Below are positions 12,087 through 25,200 of a stretch of DNA of 64,000 bases, in pieces. The translations under genes and the position numbers were made by a program. The stretch is from Terebella lapidaria (lineage: Eukaryota > Annelida > Polychaeta > Terebellida > Terebellidae), in NCBI GenBank assembly GCA_949152475.1, contig OX424562.1, positions 2,728,001-2,792,000 on the forward strand. Direction: 5' to 3'. Under the pieces are notes generated by a model, which made no database searches, was not told the DNA's origin, and worked only from the letters and a program-made list of their open reading frames with translations. Numbering within the stretch: the stretch's first letter is position 1; each line of letters begins with the position of its first letter.

Positions 12087-13624
12087 TAAAATTAGCCCAA
12101 AGGCTAAGGTAGGTTACCGGACAATTTTGGTTTGGCCATGGCAGCATTGGTAGGTAACAGACCTTGAGATTTACCAATCAAGGTTCGCAGTGTAAACATA
12201 TGACCTTGGGATTTACCAATCAATGTCATCCGTATGAACTTCGATGTAACCATTACATGTATGTGTGCGGCATTTGATATTCTATATGTTGGGTGGAATC
12301 GTTTAGGCCGCTCAGGTCAATTTACACATTCCAAGTCAGACATTTGGCACTCAAGGTCATCTGACGTCAAGTTCAAGGTCATCATTAGTTGTGCCATATA
12401 TGTCTTCCTATATGTTCATAATGCAAACATGAGCTCTATCTGCAAGCATTTCATCTACAAAGGCAAATCTGGGCATTTTTTGACCCCAAAATGGCTGTTT
12501 TGACCTTTCAAGGTCATCCAAGGTCAAATTCAAGGTCACCACACAAGTCGCCATATATGACTTCCCATTTGAAAGTGCCAATTTCTAAGCTCTATCTTCA
12601 AGCGTTCTATGAGTACAGTCCTGACAGCTCCCATTATGAAGGAAAAAAGTGCCGAAAATTTTCTAAGTCCAAAATTTTTTTCAAAGGGTGAAAAATTTTT
12701 TTTGCCTAGAAATGGCCCAAAATGGATAGTAATGTTATTTGTGGCGAAAAAATTTTTTTTCGCCGACTCGTCAAAAATTCAAAATGGCCGCCACACTGAG
12801 ATCGGCGATTCAAGGGCAACAAAACTTATACACGTCACAGAGGTATATAAGAGGAATCTTTTTAAGCAAAAATCTCAAAACTGATCAGACAGTTTTTGAG
12901 AAAATACAGACCAGGTGCAAATTTGAGCGTTTTTCGACCCAAAAATGGCTGTTTTGACCTTTCAAGGTCATCCAAGGTCAAATTCAAGGTCACCACACAA
13001 GTTGCCATATATGATTTCCCATTTGAAAGTGCCAATTTCTAAGCTCTATCTTCAAGCGTTCTATGAGTACAGTCCGGACAGCTTCCATTATGAAGGGAAA
13101 AAGTGCCGAAAATTTTCTAAGTCCAAAATTTTTTTCAAAGGGTGAAAATTTTTTTTTGCCCTAGAAATGGCCCAAAATGGATAGTAATGCGATTTGGGTC
13201 GAAAAAAATTTTTTTCACCGACCCGCCAAAAATTCAAAATGGTCGCCACACGGAAACCGGCAACCAAACTTAGATTTAGGGCAACCAAACTTATACATAT
13301 CACAGAGGTATATGAGGGGAATCTTTTGAAACCAAAAACTCAAAACTGATCAGACAGTTTTTGAGAAAATGGCCGTCAAAGTCCAAAATTGAGCGTTTTT
13401 CGACAAAAACGGCCGCCATTTTGAAATAAATGCGAAAATCAAAAAACAAAAAAATACCTCCTTCTCAAAATATTTTTAGGCATTTTTGTGCAAAATTTCA
13501 GAAAGATTCGATCGTTAACTTTAAAGATAAAAATGTTAACGCCGGACGGACGGACGGACGGACGGACGACGGACGCAACGCCATGCCAATAGGTTATCGG
13601 ACCAAAGGTCCGGTAACCTAAAAA
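12087..13624 (+). repeat. 1.5-kb hairpin-ended repeat, copy 1
   Basis: It is bounded by ggttaccgga near the left end and tccggtaacc at the right end, a short terminal inverted repeat. Next to each end is a small hairpin: ttagcc-caaa-ggctaa on the left and ggacc-aaa-ggtcc on the right. Inside, a block of about 455 bp is tandemly duplicated (about 12475-12925 and 12930-13380). A gacg microsatellite lies near the right end (13545-13570). No transposase is visible, so this is a non-autonomous element. A near-identical copy lies at 16998-18537 in the same orientation. Confidence 0.8.
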
Positions 13625-14436
13625 TTCTCCGGAAAAAATTTACTAAAATCTAAAATATATGAATCATCTTGTAACAAAATTTTTGTTAAAATTGAACACC
13701 TTCCAGGAATTTGGCAAATAAGTGCATATATTAATTCTATTTTGGTGATTACACGAATACAAGACAGCATTCCATGACTACATATAAATATTACAGTGTA
13801 CATAATGTATTTCACCACCAATATTATCTCTGAAAACGAGAAGAAAAATGTTATATTTCTAAGCGGAAAGGAATACACAATATACTTCATATGACTCATC
13901 ATATATTACTACACCGTACATTTCAATTCTTTTGTACGTAACACATAAAACATTTACAATCATCAAACATTGTACACATACATCAATGTAATCTGCTAAA
14001 GAAAGTGCAACTCGAAGGTTTTCACATGGAAAAGAACTGTTTTTACGATTTTGTTTCATTTGCAGTATTAAAGCTTTGAAGCACATGTCTTCATTCTATA
14101 AAATATTACAACAACTATTTTACTACACAATGAAATGCAACTACATACACACTATGTATATACATAAAAATTGGCCATGACAACTTCTTTGAACACACTT
14201 AATCACTGACAACATTAATAGTTACATTCCCCACCAAAACATCTGTAGAAAATCTGATCTCCAACAGTTCATCAAATCCAACTGTTCTGTACCATACCAA
14301 ACATGACAAATATCTATAAACCTCACACCACGATATTGATCCACCATTTCAGATCATCTCAGCCTAACACATCAAACTCTTCCTAACTGTCTTTCCAAGT
14401 ATCTTGGCTCTTGTCCACACCGAGCCAGTCCGGGGC

Positions 14437-16255
14437 CTAGTTTTGGCACCGTGGGGACCGTCTGGTTTTCTTGAGAAGCTTGTTCAGGGACCGCGGGCGC
14501 TGGTCAACTGGGATGACCGTGTCTTTCTCTGTCAGCAGCAAAGCGCCTTTGTTACGTCCCGTGCTCTCCAGTGTCGAGTCTGCTGTGATCACCCATACAA
14601 ACTGGCCTCCTGCAGGGATTAGAACTTGTTACAGTGCTGCAAACAGACTACTATTTTACTTACATGTATTCATTATATGACAGGAACCCTTACTGAAACA
14701 TATCGTGTCATCCAATTTTCTGTCACATTTCCTAAATTTTATGGTGTATTTGACATCGCAATTGACCACTCTGTTCAAATATTGCCAGATAAATTTGAAA
14801 GAATTAAACATTTTTAATCCATCTTTTGAGATTTGTCAAAGGCCGAGTAATTAGCATCCCATATGTTTTACATCCGCACATATTTCCAGAAACACTTACG
14901 ATCATTGAGCACATCACAGCTGCAGCTTTCGTCCATCGTCACGACGACAGTTTTCCTGACCCTAGCAGCGCTCCCTGTCTTGGTCAAGTCTTTGTTGAAC
15001 TTCACACGACCGTTTCTCCGCACCACAGAGCCGTAAACTGTCGGATAAAACAAAGACGGGAAGATGAGAATTCCAAAGCCTACTCATGCAACATGAAGTT
15101 CAATTATTCACAGTATACCTTTTTTCCAGCATTTACCGGTAAATAAGTACAATTACATACATGTATACATGTATACTGAGACAATACAGTATATCAAACA
15201 ACAGGTAGAGCCACACCAAATTGTAAAGTTGGTCTATGGAATCGCCGCTCATTAAAAAACGAGTTTCACTTTTTAAAAAAGAAAATCGCCCCTACAAATT
15301 TCCACAATATCAAAAAAAAAAGTTTTTATTTCACCGCCGCCACTCATATTTCAAATTGGACTGTTAATGAGCAAAGCGGTTCGATATAAAATTCAGAAAA
15401 AATATGGTACTAAGCAGATTTCTTTTATTTTTCCAGGGAATTGTTGTACTATTCGTGGTATTAAATATGTGTCATCGTCCTTCCTAATCCCAAATCATTT
15501 CCGCAGATTTAATAATACCAGTACTTACATCTTTCTACATTCAATACTATGATTGGTCATAATGTCCATAGTTCGTGATAATGGCCAGTTCAACAATATT
15601 TATCATTGCATTGCAATCATGTATACAATTTGTTCCCTACCTGATTATATTGATTACATTCATTCTGATGCCTAGAGTTAGAGGCCATAAAAAAGTGTGT
15701 ATATCTTGCACAGATTTGTTTCATTCTTTGTTTATATGAGTTGGGCTACATGTGCACTAAGGTATATAATGTAAAGTTCATTGTAAAAACTCTTGATTGC
15801 ACATGTGTTACCTGTAATAACAATCTGAGTGGGAACATTTGACCAAAATATCCTCCGTATAGAAAATATTAGTCGAAAGTCCATTAAGCAAAACTCTATT
15901 TGTAAAAGCAAGTTTCCCGCATACAGAAAATTATTGTCGAAAATCCATAGAAGAAATATTTTTTTGTAAAAAAAAAAATTCTTTGTACAGAAAATTTTAG
16001 TCAAAATTCCATAGATGAAAAATTTTACTTGTAAAAAAAAAAATCTCCGTACAGAAAATTTTGGGAAAATATCCATAGATCAACTTTACAATTTGATGTG
16101 GCCTAAATGGGTATCCTCAACAAGTTGTAGCATATATTTTGAAAGATTTTGATTTATTTCCCCAAATCCAAATTGTATTTACCATGAGACGCAGAGCAGA
16201 ATACGTCCTTGAGCAGATTGGCATCAACGTTCTGGGTGTGACATTGTGGGCAAGC
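14437..16255 (-). CDS. Thioester gene exons 36-38: C-terminal netrin-like (C345C-type) domain
   Basis: Exons are 16183-16255 (phase 0/1), 14900-15037 (1/1) and 14437-14609 (phase 1 in, stop TAG at 14437-14439). The domain begins ACPQCHTQN, continues DVFCSASHVYGSVVRRNG, then has DESCSCDV and ends RRSPRCQN. Six cysteines fall in the pattern CxxC - FC - CxC - C of NTR modules, as in C3/C4/C5, PCOLCE and TIMPs. The conserved FC-(S/A)-(S/D)-x-V-x-(G/A)-x-V core is clear. I am confident of the fold but cannot say which NTR subfamily is closest. Confidence 0.85.
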
Positions 16256-19200
16256 CTGGAAATACAACTCACACGTATAGAAACCCGACCGAACAAAAAA
16301 AATCAGCCGTTATTGAAATGTGAAAGACAAATGTAAAATTGCACATAAAAGGGATACCATGAATTATGTGCATGGATACGATATCATAAACATATATTAC
16401 ATGGTATGTCTTGTTCTCTCCGCAAAATATGATTAATAGGCTTCAATTTAATAAACGACAGTACATGTAGTTTTCATTGAACAAGTTTTTTTTGCTAAAA
16501 ACTACAAATAATTCATGATTCACTGCATGAAGCCCCCAAGATCTCACCACGGGTTCGACGACAGTACATGTAGTTTTCATTGAACAAGTTTTTTTTGCTA
16601 AAAACTACAAATAATTCATGATTCACTGCATGAAGACCCCCAAGATCTCACCACGGGTTCTGGCTCGGGTTGTGACCCCAGGGGGCCAGGGAGCTCCACG
16701 GGCTGTCTAAGCTGGACTATCTCGTCCACATTCTCAAAGTTCCCCTGGTCCACGGCATTGAGCGGGATCTCCTCCTTCGTGCCACAGATCGTACGCAGAC
16801 TGTAGTCTGTCTCGGCATACACATCTAAATGACAGTACAAGTCATCTCTTATGATTTAGTAGTGACAGTGGTCTTTATAATGTGGAAACGAAATGGTGAA
16901 TCATTGTTTATGATGAGCTTTTATGATAAACAATTGATCTACACAATTTTAGAAGCATTTCGTCAAAATTAGTCACTTTAAGTAACTTTTGTAAGGGAAA
17001 AAATTAGCCCAAAGGCTAAGATAGGTTACCGGACAATTTTGGTTTGGCCATGGCAGCATTGGCAGGTAACAGACCTTGAGATTTACCAATCAAGGTTCGC
17101 AGTGTCAACATATGACCTTGGGATTTACCAATCAAGGTCATCCGTATGAACTTCGATGTAACCATTACATGTATGCGTGCGGCATTTGATATTCTATATG
17201 TTGGGTGGAATCGTTTAGGCCGCCTAGGTCAATTTACACATTCCAAGTCAGACATTTGGCACTCAAGGTCATCTGACGTCAAGTTCAAGGTCATCATTAG
17301 TTGTGCCATATATGTCTTCCTATATGTTCATAATGCAAACATGAGCTCTATCTGCAAGCATTTCATCTACAAAGGCAAATCTGGGCATTTTTTGACCCCA
17401 AAATGGCTGTTTTGACCTTTCAAGGTCATCGAAGGTCAAATTCAAGGTCACCACACAAGTCGGCATATATGACAGTGCCAATTTCTAAGCTCTATCTTCA
17501 AGCGTTCTATGAGTACAGTCCTGACAGCTCCCATTATGAAGGAAAAAAGTGCCGAAAATTTTCGAAGTCCAAAATTTTTTTCAAAGGGTGAAAATTTTTT
17601 TTTGCCTAGAAATGGCCCAAAATGGATAGTAATGTTATTTGGGGCGAAAAAATTTTTTTTCGCCGACTCGTCAAAAATTCAAAATGGCCGCCACACTGAG
17701 ATAGGCGATTCAAGGGCAACAAAACTTATACACGTCACAGAGGTATATGAGAGGAATCTTTTTAAGCAAAAATCTCAAAACTGATCAGACAGTTTTTGAG
17801 AAAATACAGACCAGGTGCAAATTTGAGCGTTTTTCGACCCAAAAATGGCTGTTTTGACCTTTCAAGGTCATCCAAGGTCAAATTCAAGGTCACCACACAA
17901 GTCGCCATATATGACTTCCCATTTGAAAGTGCCAATTTCTAAGCTCTATCTTCAAGCGTTCTATGAGTACAGTCTGGACAGCTCCCATTATGAAGGGAAA
18001 AAGTGCCGAAAATTTTCTAAGTCCAAAAATTTTTTCAAAGGGTGAAAAAATTTTTTTGCCCTAAAAATGGCCCAAAATGGATAGTAATGCGATTTGGGGC
18101 GAAAAAAATTTTTTTTGCCGACCCGCCAAAAATTCAAAATGGCCGCCACACGGAAACCGGCAGATTTAGGGCAACCAAACTTATACATATCACAGAGGTA
18201 TATGAGGGGAATCTTTTGAAACCAAAAACTCAAAACTGATCAGACAGTTTTTGAGAAAATGGCCGTCAAAGTCCAAAATTGAGCGTTTTTCGACAAAAAC
18301 GGCCGCCATTTTGAAAAAAATGCGAAAATCAAAAAACAAAAAAATACCTCCTTCTCAAAATATTTTTAGGCATTTTTGTGCAAAATTTCAGAAAGATTCG
18401 ATCGTTAACTTTAAAGATAAAAATGTTAACGCCGGACGGACGGACGGACGGACGGACGGACGGACGGACGGACGGACGGACGACGGACGCAACGCCATGC
18501 CAATAGGTTATCGGACCAAAGGTCCGGTAACCTAAAATTGTGACAGGTCGGTTTTAAAAGATCCGCAATTGGTCTGCAAAACTTGTTTAGCCTGATCCAA
18601 AACAGTAGTAATAGTATAGGCAGTCACGAAGTAAGTGTTACTTACTTTCGTCATCGTAATAGTCGAAGACCGACACGGATCCCGGGCGAGCGCTCGTGAC
18701 CACGATCTCCTCTACGACCTTGAACTCCACACACATCAGCTGACCACGCAGCAGCTGGGCAGGGAAAAATGGTTAGGAAAACAGTTTCTTATATCTCCTA
18801 TTTGTACATTCCTTTTGAGATTATTATTTTATTTCTGTGTGGCCTCCAAAAGGAGAGGTTACAAATAAAACAGTGTAAAATATATGTCATGTAAACAAAA
18901 ACAATGGAATCATTGAAATCTATCTTAACATCTAGTATCCATTGAAAATTTTCTCGTTTTCATGCATATTCAATGGGTAGCATAGACTGTCACTTTTAGT
19001 TTGGTATTGCTGTATTACAAAGTATTTGTATGGCTGCATGTTTCAAGTCTCACTTCATTGAAGTAGATGATAACTTTATTCTTTTCCGTCTCAACTCTCT
19101 TGATGTTGAGGGTCGTGTCTTGCTTCAGCTGAAACAATTGTATATCAATATAAGTCCGATTGTAATTTGACATCAAAGGAGGACTCCCTATCAAAATCAA

Positions 19201-22200
19201 ATTAACAAATTAGTTTAACTAACAATCTAACAAATTAGTTTCACACACATGAAGTATTCATTCAGATGACTTCAAAATCGAAGAAATTATATTTTTAAAA
19301 CTACTATCAAGAGATCAAGATCAAGAGAAACTAACTAGCGGGCCACGTCCTCAAACTGGGGAGAATGAATGAGTGGCAACTGATGACGTCATTGTTTTGA
19401 TGATGCCTCGGGCAACGGAGCACTTCCAGCATCTTTGGTTTCAGTGAAATGAGCCGCCTGTCGGGGCATCTCTCAAAACAATGACGTCACAGAAATTTAC
19501 GTCCTGTTTGACGTTTCTGTCAGCCAAGCACTGCCGAGTGGAAAACACTTGCAGATTTTCGGTGTTTTTGATGTTATATCCTCAGAACGATTTGTTTGTA
19601 CTGAACAAATTATACATATTTCATATGTGAACGAAGCTTCGAGTCTTTTCCATTCAAATGCATAGAAATATTTTCGCTATATGGAAGTTTTAACGGTAAT
19701 ACCATGAGTCGCAGGCCCGGATCTAGAGCATAAGCGTGACAGATGCACAATAACTAGACAAAACCCCAATCGGCCTGGGGTTCGGGGGCGCCGTAAGCCC
19801 CTGAGAAAATTTTAGCACTTGTGTGTTCATACAAGCATTCTGAGGCATGATTTGATCATGTTGATGAAGGCATTCGAAAGCAATTTTATCCATATATACT
19901 CCAAAAATACTATATTTTTTAATTGAAATAAGGTTTCATACATTCCCATTTGAATTCGCGACACAAATATTGAATTTCTGGGTTAAACTGAAATCTAACT
20001 TGAGACAAGGGCATGTAGAAACATTTGGAAACTATTGGAGGAGAACACTTTTATTGCCGCATAGTAATGAAGAATTGTTGTCATTGAATATATTATTGCA
20101 ATCTAAAAAGAATTGCATTCGTCACATTCTAGTAATATGCATTTGTGAAATAATATTTCATTGAATGACATTTATGGGTAATAATATATTTCTGTACAAC
20201 AAATTATATATTTATGTCTTAATAAAGATATCAATGACATTAGTACATTTACGTTCTAGAACATACCAAAATGTGATCAACATTGAACTTGCATGCGCAT
20301 CTACATTGCATGAAACAATGTACGTAGATCAGTAAAACTACAGCTTTGGACACTGGCAATCAAGTAGGCCTACTACTCCGTATATACAGCCACTAGGCCC
20401 CCTATTCGTAAACATTGCATATCCATCCAGATCGATGCTATATATGTATTACACAAAAACATAAAGTAATTGTTTTGTGCAAAAACAATTTATACAGGCA
20501 ATATATGGTCTCTCATGAAAGGAATAACAATGACACTAGCAACTGCCCACTGTATGGACTTTACGAAGAATGTTGCATTCTTTGATGGGATGGGATGTTA
20601 AGTCACACTGATCAATGCTCTGCTAATACATCCCTATATGGGGGAGGGTGGGTAAAGTGGGTAGGGTCTACTGTGGTGGGTCGAAAAGCGTGAATGTTGG
20701 TAGAAAAACAAGGTTGGAGGGAGAGGGGGATGGAGGACAAATTACCAGGGAGTCATTATTTTGCCCTGTATCTGAAGGCATGTATGTGTAAACTAGGAGG
20801 ATCAGAGAAAACTGACAGCAGGGTCCGATATTTCTCACCGATGCCTACCATTGCACTAGAAAATCTGACCGATGCACGTGCATCGGTGTGCACCGGTCTA
20901 GATCCGGGCCTGGGTCGAAGCCAATACACATTGATAGGAAGTCCTCCTTTAATGTATTGGTTTCCTGCACACAGTACAACTATTTCTCACAGAAAGAAAA
21001 AACATGCTCCTTGCAGGTTTGAGTTTGGTGCTGCGCTGCCTTGAATAACAATATTTGCACACTCTAATTTATAACATCAATATGCATGCAGAGTTCCCTG
21101 CAGGGACACTGACCTGTTCTACAGAGTCCTTGTCTGGCGTCCAGCCGCTGACCATCTTAGCCACCATCATAGCCATGTTAGTGGTGTCATCAGGTCCCTC
21201 ATACCTACAGTATAGAACATGTGCATTCAGTTCTCAATTCACGGTCTATATCTTAACAAAACTAATAAATGTTTCGGTCTTTCCCCTCTGTTCCTTTGCA
21301 ATCAGATGTATCAATCAATCCTTCATATTTCATACATACATGTTTTAATGCTTGTAACTTGAACAATCTGGATATCATTTATTCTTTACATTTTCATATA
21401 CATATCTTGTATTTACAATATTAAACTGACCTGCCTCCACCCCCTCTCCTGTTATGGACTTCCCCCCACCATGGACCCCCCAACTCCCCTATGACCTCCC
21501 CCCTCCCTGCCATGGACCCCCCAACTCCAGTGTACCCCCCACCATGGACCCCTCAACTCCCCTATGACCTCCCCCCTCCCTGCCATGGACCCCCCAACTC
21601 CAGTGTACCCCCTACCATGGACCCCCCAACTCCCCTATGACCTCCCCCCTCCCTGCCATGGACCCCCCAACTCCAGTGTACCCCCCGCCATGGATCCCCC
21701 AACAGACCTGAAGCAGGTCTTGAGAATACGGTGGCGACAGTTCTCGTCCTCGCTCCTAGAGGGCGTCACGTGTAGGGTGATGGACGGCTTCGAGCCGCTC
21801 GATATGTCCTGGATGTGGTACTTCATCGTTGACTGGTGTGGCATAAAAATAGTGGGTTTAATCATGGAGTGCATGTTTTACATGACAGTTGTTTTACGTA
21901 TATATATCTCCTTTTTCAGTAATCAATGATTTCCTAGACTTTTCGATCATTTGCAATTTATAACACAGAAATATTTCTTTTAAGTTTCAACATGTTCAAT
22001 ACCTCACAAAATACCAATTTTTTTCATCATGATTATATACATGTACATGTGTGAATTAAGATATTAAAGAATTTATGAAACAGGGTCAAGCAGACTGTAA
22101 AATCATGAAATTTCCACGCACCTGCACGAAGGCACAGCCTCGTCCACTGGTCTCAAATGTGATCTCATTTGGGACGGTGACCTCCTGGCGTTGTAACAGC

Positions 22201-25200
22201 AGCTTATTATCATTGTTCAGGACGAAGTTCATGCGTCGATTACTCGCGCTCTGTGTCACCTTGACGCGAACGTTCCCTTGCTCCCCATACACACGCTCAG
22301 CAAACATCGCGAGCGCCTGCAGCCCCACGACAGTGTCCTGCTCCGGCGGGAAAAATGTATAATCGCTATGCTTTTCATTTGTTGGTGTAGAATTCAAAAT
22401 GATCTCAATTAATCAAGATGTTCAATGATCAACTTGAAAAAATATTTTGTGAATAAACTGAATGCTATATCAGTCAATGCTAACTTAGAGGAACCAGCTT
22501 TGTGATTTACATTGTCTGCAATGACAGAATGTTAAATTATAGACATTGATATGCAATAGAAGCTTCTCACCTGAGTGGAGTGGAAGCCGCCTCCGTGATT
22601 CCTTGCCATCGTCAGCCAACGAACGATGGGCAACACCTCCATGATAACGCTACTGGACATCTGTAGTTTTGCCATCAGTGCGTATGCGGTTGTTTCGACC
22701 TCTGCCGAACTTTCTGTGCCACTGGCCCAGGACATGGTGCCATCTGTCAGGATGTGAGTGGTCGAGATTTTAGACATGACACAGTTTTGACATGAAGACA
22801 TTGCTAGCAAAGTTTCATTCATTCAAGTTTTATTTCATTGCACAGTTCAATCATCATTCATCATTTATCAAAACCCATAAATTCACCCAAAAACCCATAT
22901 AGTCTATGAAATTGCACTGCATGCAAGTTCAAGTCTATGTATCTGCATGTATATTCATATGTAGGAAGCCTGAACTGACCGTATGTGTTAGCCAGCGCGT
23001 CGAGTCTATCCATGAATTCCCTGGTGATGGCGTGTTCCGGATCCCACTTGGAGAGCGCGTACGCCGTCAGAGCGATGGTGTATGTGTCATTGATCGTCTG
23101 GATCCTCAAGCAGTCCACCGCTCCAGACACCATGAAACTCTGCAAGGATACAGCAGGCCTTGTCTGGTCATCATATAGTGACAGTCATTTTTTATTTTTT
23201 CATTTTAAGGTCACTCAGTTTGTGCACGGTCACTCGATTCGCAATGACTGAAATTGCACAAGTCAGACTGCATGAATTGGAAAGATGAATCATCTCGTAT
23301 GATTTATTATCATTCAATTCTTCACACAATATCTCCGCATCAACCAAAGAAAATGTTTCCCCAAAACAAAGAGAGGAGATATTGTAATATTTACGTCTTT
23401 ATTCTGGCCGGCCTCCAGCATTGCTCCCAGTACGTAAGCCGTCAGTCCCGGGCTGTTGTCTGTGTTGGATGAAAGTCCTCCCTTCATCGACTTGTGGATG
23501 ATCCGACCAACCTGCAACCATAGCAAGTGTCACCATAGCAACAGTGTAACCTTGGCAACAGTATAACCATAGCAACAGTGTAACCATGGCCTCAGTGTGG
23601 CCAACAGACAACAGTCCATGAACAGTCCACAACAGACTTTTTTATACAAAAATAGATTGTTTTGGAATGTTTATTCCGGACTATACAACTAAACTGTGTA
23701 TTCCAATCAAGATTCACTTCTACATCAAGTGAATGTTAGGACATGAAGTTTCATGAATTATTCAAAGAAAACAGAAGCTTAAGCACATAATTTTGGACAG
23801 TCACTCACGTGTCTGTAGCATCCATTTTCCATCTGGTTGCTGTTGAACCACTCCTGTGTTTTCATCAGGTCGTCCTCATCGATGTCAATGTATTGTTTGG
23901 CCTGTGAGAAGGACTTGAGCACGAACGCCGAGAGCCAGGTGCTTCCGGAGTCATCGCTGGAACCAAACGCACTGTATGACCCGTCCGGGTGTCTGTACGT
24001 CAACTCCCGCTGGTAACCTGCACGCGACATTATGTATATTGGGTTGTTCAGGGTGATATTAATGAGGTGTTAATATTTTTGTTAATAAGTTTTTTATAAT
24101 CGTATCTCTGAATATGATCTCATTAAATTGGCCGTAAGCTATTGTCTCATTTTTGGGGGTCTTTTGGCATAATGAAAATCTTCTGTAAATTTGACAGAAT
24201 ACAACTCATGTACATGTAAGCAGACTATTTCATAATTAATGTCACATTCTTTTCAACTCAAGTTAAATATACATTTCTCCTTAATTTTAAGTTGTTATAT
24301 TCCTCATGAATTGAATTTGTTCTTGCCAAATATTGGTAAATGATCCTGTCAAGTACGCAACATGTATACCAAATACCAAGCCACTGTATACATGGTATAG
24401 AGAGCTAACCTGAGCGCAGATAGCCGAGTGTTTTGGACTCGATTGCGTCTGTCAGCTGGTTCGTGTTGGTCAGGTACTGGAGAATATAGATGTTGGGCGA
24501 GAACCGCAGCATTGTTTGTTCTCCACAGCCCGTCGGCAGAGCAATCAAGTCCTCCAAACCAGACAGAGCCGGGCCCATTACATCACCTGTTGATTGGAAA
24601 CTGATCAAGTTGATACGGTATATTCTGCTGATGTGAGGTCAGTGAAATAAAGCAAAAAAAAAAAATAATAATATTAATATGTCGCTGAGTATCAAATCCA
24701 GCAGACACTCAATTCCTCCACAGTAAGATATATATGTCTAAGTTCGTGTAAATTACAAGTACTCATAAGTCAAGAAGTCATCAAGACGCACCCATCACAC
24801 TGACGTAAGCCTTGGCGGAGTCGGCTACCACGTCTGTCGGGAGCGTCAGTGACATCGTTCTCGTCTCCTTCGACCCTGTAACCATGGCAACATCACTTTT
24901 ATACATGTAAAAAGTCACTACTCATGAATGTACAACTCAACAATATTAAACTTTTCTGAGGTCAGGAGAAATACATGTTTTCGTTGTTTGTTAGCTACTT
25001 GAGTATATAAATCACCGATAACTGATAAAGGTATTAGATCATACCTGAGGGACACACAAAGTCACTGTCCGCAAATTCTTCCTCTTTGCCTTCGGGCTGT
25101 CGATACAAACATAAAGACAATGCAAGTCAATAATTCCAACACAAACTCTTTCATAATTGACATAATTTGTCCACCTACGAACAACATCAAACCCTATCAA

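Noticed and set aside
21564-21929. Plus-strand Pro-rich open frame of 121 residues
   Set aside because: It is a translation of the C-rich minisatellite and the antisense of exon 31.
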